This document shows positions 20,224 through 23,933 of a stretch of DNA of 23,933 nucleotides, piece after piece (within the stretch, counting starts at the first letter, position 1; each line of letters opens with the position of its first letter). Source of the DNA: a virus. Made by a program: the position numbers and the translations under genes. The stretch covers positions 1 to 23,933 of the IMG/VR virus record IMGVR_UViG_3300032087_004694; one strand, 5' to 3'. Under the pieces are notes generated by a model that saw only the letters and a list, made by a program, of their open reading frames with translations, searched no databases and had not been told where the DNA came from.

Positions 20224-21051
20224 ATGATTATTCGCAACGAAAACATTAGCACCGCAGATATTCGAAGACTGCTTAGAGATCCTGCTAATAGGGCTGATGA
20301 GTTTTTAATCGGATTTGCCTTGGCTAGAGAGGTGTTGAATTTCAGATATATGCAGTCAACACCCACTGCTGTTAAGAGAATACAATCGACCGAATCCGTA
20401 GGAAAGTATGGTACTCGAATTTATGGTAATCCGAGTATCCCCAAACTTAGATATATTGATGGATTAAGGTTTAAAAAGATTATTCCAGAAAAACAATATA
20501 ATCCTGTTCTCGCTTCCGATATTACGAATGGAACTAAACTTGGTGGAGGCATTCCGTTATCAACATTTGCTGGTAGTGCATTAAACAGCAAAACAACAAT
20601 TGCTGATCGCAAAGAAGTCGCAAAATATTTCTATCTTCAATCTATGATGATGAATGGAGTTAGGAATAATACAGGAAGATTCGGTAAACACAGTTTAATT
20701 GTTTCTGAAGGATTATATGCACCTGAGACAAATCAAACAGTAACCTCTGGAAGTATTCTTGATTTACAAACTAAAGGTCGTGCTGTAGTTTATGAAGTTA
20801 GGAATCTAGAAGGGAATTTAGATCCTGCTGCAGCATTTAATATTGCATCATACTGGAAAGATACAGCATTATTTGATGAATTAATTTTAAGTTTTGATAC
20901 AGTTGATCCCAAGGTAGATTATACTGCACAAATTATTGTCACAATGCCTGAAGTGACTGATAAATATATTGGAGAGTTTCGTAGGAATATTCGAACAGAA
21001 TACAACTACAATGTCGCACTGAAAGACGGACTCGCTGAGTTGGCTGTATAA
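20224..21051 (+). CDS. Unknown hub-operon protein, possible inactive M15-like domain
   Basis: This 275-residue protein lies between the gp5 needle and gp25. Most of it is unrecognised. Residues about 170-225 look like the DD-peptidase (M15-like) pattern found in some phage hub proteins: K-G-R-A-V, then 'N-I-A-S-Y-W', then L-F-D-E-L-I-L-S-F. The family's metal-binding His and Asp in H-x2-G-x-A-x-D appear as Gln and Val here. If the match is right, the domain would bind but not cut peptides. An unrelated virion protein is equally possible. The ATG directly follows the needle stop. A late promoter overlaps its own stop codon. Confidence 0.6.
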   Translation: MIIRNENISTADIRRLLRDPANRADEFLIGFALAREVLNFRYMQSTPTAVKRIQSTESVGKYGTRIYGNPSIPKLRYIDGLRFKKIIPEKQYNPVLASDITNGTKLGGGIPLSTFAGSALNSKTTIADRKEVAKYFYLQSMMMNGVRNNTGRFGKHSLIVSEGLYAPETNQTVTSGSILDLQTKGRAVVYEVRNLEGNLDPAAAFNIASYWKDTALFDELILSFDTVDPKVDYTAQIIVTMPEVTDKYIGEFRRNIRTEYNYNVALKDGLAELAV

Positions 21052-21054
21052 ATA
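21047..21054 (+). promoter_or_regulatory. Late promoter ahead of gp25
   Basis: TATAAATA overlaps the TAA stop (21049-21051) of the upstream gene and lies 22 nt before the gp25 ATG. CAGGAA (21064-21069) gives the ribosome site. It would boost the gp25-gp6-gp7 wedge genes within the longer operon. Confidence 0.72.
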
Positions 21055-21076
21055 TCTAATAAACAGGAATTTATGA

Positions 21077-21523
21077 ATGGCAGTAACTAAATCACTCTCG
21101 ATTGAAGATGCTAACTTAGCAGTACGAAGTATTGTATCTGCTAGAGAGCAGGTTTATTCAGATATTGATCTGACATTTGCCAAGAAGACAAATGGGGATA
21201 TTTTTAAAAAGACTGAAGCTGCTGCGGTAAAACAAGCAGTAAAGACTTTAATCCAGACAAACTTTGGTGAAAGACCATTTAATTATTACTTTGGCGCTAA
21301 TATTCGTGCTTTATTATTTGAACCAGTTACTCCTGATGTTATTGATGAAATAGAATTAAATGTAAGACTGGCAATCGAAAACTTTGAACCAAGAGCAGAG
21401 CTGCTTGATGTGAGAGTTTTGGATGAAATTGATAGAAACTCATTAAATGTGAGTGTTAGATTTAGAGTCGTAAGTACAGACGAAGTAGTAGAGATACAAA
21501 CAGCATTCTCAAGGTTAAGATAA
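21077..21523 (+). CDS. 25: gp25 baseplate wedge protein
   Basis: The 148-residue product is a GpW/gp25-family wedge protein (T4 gp25, 132 aa). Conserved features are YSDIDLTFAK near residues 28-37, a central helix AVKQAVKTLIQTNFGERPF (about 52-70) and ENFEPRAELLDVRV (about 97-110) with the family's Glu-Pro-Arg core, then a beta-rich end. gp25 connects the wedge to the sheath and starts sheath polymerisation. It is followed after 3 nt by gp6, as in many T4-type phages. Confidence 0.9.
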   Translation: MAVTKSLSIEDANLAVRSIVSAREQVYSDIDLTFAKKTNGDIFKKTEAAAVKQAVKTLIQTNFGERPFNYYFGANIRALLFEPVTPDVIDEIELNVRLAIENFEPRAELLDVRVLDEIDRNSLNVSVRFRVVSTDEVVEIQTAFSRLR

Positions 21524-21526
21524 GAC

Positions 21527-23401
21527 ATGGCAACAGTAATTAATTCATCCCAGCTTGACTTTGCATTTATTCGAGGTAAGATCCTTGAATATATGAAAAC
21601 TCAAACAGAGTTTCAAGATTATGATTTTGATGCTTCTGGACTTTCAGTCATTGCTGATGTTTTGGCATACAATACACATCAGAATGCATTGCTCGGTAAC
21701 TTCGCACTAAACGAAACATTCTTACAGACTGCTCAACTTAGATCTTCTCTGGTAAACCTTGGTCTGAATTATGGATATGTTCCTAGGTCTAGATCAGCAT
21801 CTACAGCATTATTAAATGTATCTTTAAATTTAACTGGTGCGACAAATAAACCAGAAGAGATTCGTCTTCCTGCTGGATTTACATTTACTGCGGAACTGGA
21901 TGAAGTAACCTACTACTTTAGAACTCAGCAAGAGCATACTGCAAAGATTGATGCTGCTGCTCTTGGTATCTATACATTTGAGGATGATGACGGTAATCTT
22001 GCGATTCCTGTAAAAGAAGGAACAGAGCAAGTTAAGACGTTCTTGGCTGATAAAACATTAGAAAGACAAATTTATGTAATTCCAGATACAACACTTGATC
22101 TCTCAACATTAAAAGTTAGAGTGTTCGAAAGTGCAGCAGATACAGTTGGTCAGTCCTATCTTTCTCCTGCTGAGTTGGTTGGATTTACTGCAGAAACCAG
22201 ATTGTTCTTACCATTAGAAACCTATAATGGATTCTATGAATTAAACTTTGGTGATGGTACGATTACTGGTGATGCTCCTGATGTTGGTAACATTATTCGA
22301 GCAACTTATCTTTCAACCAGCGGTCAAGTCGCAAACGGAGCATCAGTCTTTACACCATCAACTACAGTAAGTGTTGATAATGTATCATATACTCCGATTG
22401 TCACAACAGTTTCTAAATCAACTCTTGGTGCAGAAAAAGAAAATGTAGAAAGTATTCGTATTAATGCTCCACTTTCTTATCTTGCTCAGGGAAGATTAGT
22501 CACACCAAATGATTATATTGCAGTAATTTCTAATTTAATCCCAGGTATTAAGTCTATGAATGCTTGGGGTGGAGAAGATAATATTCCTGCTAAGTATGGT
22601 AAAGTATTAGTTTCTATTATCTATGAAGATGATATTGATGCTACATTTAAAGCATCTCTTGAGGATCGTATTGCTACAGAGATTACTGATAACCTCTCGA
22701 TCGCTTCGATTGAAACGGAAATTGTAAGTCCGGCATTTACATACCTCAATCTAACAACGAATATTAAATATGAGTCAGGCGTAACAGCATTAACTCGCAG
22801 AGGTATTCAGGATAAAGTCAAAAGAACGATTGCTTCCTACTTTGCCTCTAATCTCGGCAAGTTTAATGACGTGTTCCGTAAATCTAAACTTCTTTCAACG
22901 ATTGATGGATCGGATGCTGCGATTCTGTCTTCTACAATTGATGTTCGCATGGAGAATCGGTTTACGCCTGTATACGATGCAACCTCAGTAAGATTCGTTA
23001 CTGCAGACTATCAGTTAAGTTTCTTAAATAAACTTGCTCTGCCAAATAAAGAAACTGCAATCGTTACTAGCGATAACTTTGTATATGACTCTAAGGTTGC
23101 ATCTATTCGCAATCGTATTGGAGATAACTTTAGTAATATCTTAGAAATTATTGATACTGATGAGAATATTCTTGTTACGAATATTGGTTCTTATGATGCA
23201 GCTAAAGGCACTGTTAATTTAACAGGATTTAGTCCAACTTCGATTTCTTCAGGTAATACTTACATTCGAGTTATTGCTACTCCAGCAAATGATGCTGACA
23301 TTAAACCACTAAGAAATCATGTAATTGATCTTGGATTTAATGTTGTAAGAGCAACTGATGACTTGAATGCAGCAAATGCAGTAAGTGGTGTAACTGACTA
23401 A
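21527..23401 (+). CDS. 6: gp6 baseplate wedge protein (baseplate J-like)
   Basis: The 624-residue product (T4 gp6, 660 aa) begins with a helical region containing DYDFDASGLSVIADVLAYNT (about residues 29-48) and a long N-terminal beta domain. It continues into the baseplate_J-like middle part, with YLAQGRLVTPNDYIAVISN (about 318-336) and GGEDN (about 349-353). gp6 dimers make the ring that changes shape when the tail contracts. The protein appears full-length. Its TAA overlaps the next ATG by one base (TAATG). Confidence 0.9.
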   Translation: MATVINSSQLDFAFIRGKILEYMKTQTEFQDYDFDASGLSVIADVLAYNTHQNALLGNFALNETFLQTAQLRSSLVNLGLNYGYVPRSRSASTALLNVSLNLTGATNKPEEIRLPAGFTFTAELDEVTYYFRTQQEHTAKIDAAALGIYTFEDDDGNLAIPVKEGTEQVKTFLADKTLERQIYVIPDTTLDLSTLKVRVFESAADTVGQSYLSPAELVGFTAETRLFLPLETYNGFYELNFGDGTITGDAPDVGNIIRATYLSTSGQVANGASVFTPSTTVSVDNVSYTPIVTTVSKSTLGAEKENVESIRINAPLSYLAQGRLVTPNDYIAVISNLIPGIKSMNAWGGEDNIPAKYGKVLVSIIYEDDIDATFKASLEDRIATEITDNLSIASIETEIVSPAFTYLNLTTNIKYESGVTALTRRGIQDKVKRTIASYFASNLGKFNDVFRKSKLLSTIDGSDAAILSSTIDVRMENRFTPVYDATSVRFVTADYQLSFLNKLALPNKETAIVTSDNFVYDSKVASIRNRIGDNFSNILEIIDTDENILVTNIGSYDAAKGTVNLTGFSPTSISSGNTYIRVIATPANDADIKPLRNHVIDLGFNVVRATDDLNAANAVSGVTD

Positions 23402-23933
23402 TGGCTGCAGTAACCTTAGAAGATCGTAATCGTCGAGATATAAACTTTAATCAGGCTCAAGTTGATACCTTGCTGCCTGAGCATTTTCAAGAGCAGTATC
23501 CGACATTAGTTACGTTTCTTAAAAAATATTATGAATATCTGGAACTAGCAGCTGGTCGTAATAGACTAGATAATATCTTTTTCGCAAAAGATAATGAAAG
23601 CACGAATGAAGATTTCTTAGATTATCTTTTCTTTGAAAAAATTAATGGTCTTGGTGCTGACAGATTTGATCTGCCTAGACTTACACTGAAACTAGTATCT
23701 CAGTTTTCTAGAGCCAAGGGAACTGAAGTATCTATTCCTGCCTTCTTTAGATATATCTTTGGTGTGGATGCAGAGGCATTTTATCCAAAGACTCAGATGT
23801 TTACTGTTGGCGAAAGTCAGATTGGTGCTGACTCTTTAAGATTTCTTCAGGATTCTCGTTTCTGGCAGGTGTTATCTATTCAGATTAAATCGCCTCTGAG
23901 TACTATTCAATGGAACGATATTTACAAAAGATA
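23401..23933 (+). CDS. gp7-like baseplate wedge protein, N-terminal part only
   Basis: The frame opens at ATG 23401 and runs to the window end (177 codons visible). The segment LPEHFQEQYPTLVTFLKKYY (about residues 23-42) and the following 'LFFEKINGLGADRFDLPRL' region are typical of the N-terminus of large marine T4-type wedge proteins encoded after gp6, usually gp7 or a gp7/gp8-like fusion. In T4, gp7 (about 1,030 aa) organises the wedge around gp6. Only the start is here, so the exact identity is uncertain, but coupling to gp6 supports a wedge role. Confidence 0.65.
   Translation, partial: MAAVTLEDRNRRDINFNQAQVDTLLPEHFQEQYPTLVTFLKKYYEYLELAAGRNRLDNIFFAKDNESTNEDFLDYLFFEKINGLGADRFDLPRLTLKLVSQFSRAKGTEVSIPAFFRYIFGVDAEAFYPKTQMFTVGESQIGADSLRFLQDSRFWQVLSIQIKSPLSTIQWNDIYKR

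Noticed and set aside
1-23933. tRNA genes, CRISPR arrays, insertion sequences or integration sites
   Set aside because: Reading both strands I found no cloverleaf candidate, spaced repeat array, transposase or integrase. Noncoding gaps are all short and mostly explained by promoters and hairpins.

Overview
This window looks like part of the genome of a T4-superfamily contractile-tailed phage (myovirus). Many products match T4-type families: gp32 ssDNA-binding protein, the gp33 late-transcription coactivator, gp26, gp4, gp48, gp53, gp27, gp5, gp25 and gp6. It also has TATAAATA late promoters and sigma-70-type early promoters. The baseplate genes and a gp32 without zinc-ligand cysteines resemble the marine/environmental branch (cyanophage- and pelagiphage-like) more than the coliphage T-evens. 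The DNA is AT-rich by eye. The consensus TTGACA-N17-TATAAT-type promoters suggest a proteobacterial or similar host, but nothing in the window names it.

Layout. (1) 1-4.8 kb, plus strand: early accessory genes. Small unknown proteins, a DUF932/TIGR03299 protein, a WYL_2-like protein, a membrane-anchored NPGNIR-type muralytic-like protein, a complete class I (DhnA/FbaB-type) aldolase and a secreted small protein. Four early promoters are each embedded in a hairpin of exactly 13 bp. The hairpin sequence differs each time while pairing is kept, and the -35 box sits in or beside the loop. (2) 4.8-7.3 kb, plus: a late promoter, then a glycine-rich fibre/adhesin and a possible fibre chaperone. (3) 7.3-9.1 kb, plus: a small basic protein, gp33, a one-pass membrane protein and gp32, with two more sigma-70-type promoters. 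(4) 9.1-13.0 kb, minus: a late operon gp4 > candidate gp2 > tail-tube-fold protein > gp26-like protein > short -1 frame extension > tape-measure-like protein. (5) 13.05-23.9 kb, plus: a late baseplate operon gp48 > gp53 > gp27 > gp5 OB domain > lysozyme-like > amidase > gp5 beta-helix needle > unknown (M15-like remnant?) > gp25 > gp6 > gp7-like (cut by the window end).

How it fits together. Early promoters fire first. gp33, with a late sigma factor outside the window, would then activate TATAAATA promoters for the fibre and the two divergent baseplate/tail operons, whose promoters face each other at 13.01-13.04 kb. The most interesting points are three. First, the gp26-like gene ends on a T TTT TTT slippery heptamer directly followed by TAG; a -1 shift would add 59 residues and end right at the tape-measure start codon, the same layout as the G/GT tail chaperones of lambda-like phages. 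Second, T4 gp5 appears broken into separate OB, lysozyme-like, AmpD-type amidase and beta-helix genes. Third, the hairpin-promoter cassettes. No tRNA, CRISPR array, IS element or integrase was seen.
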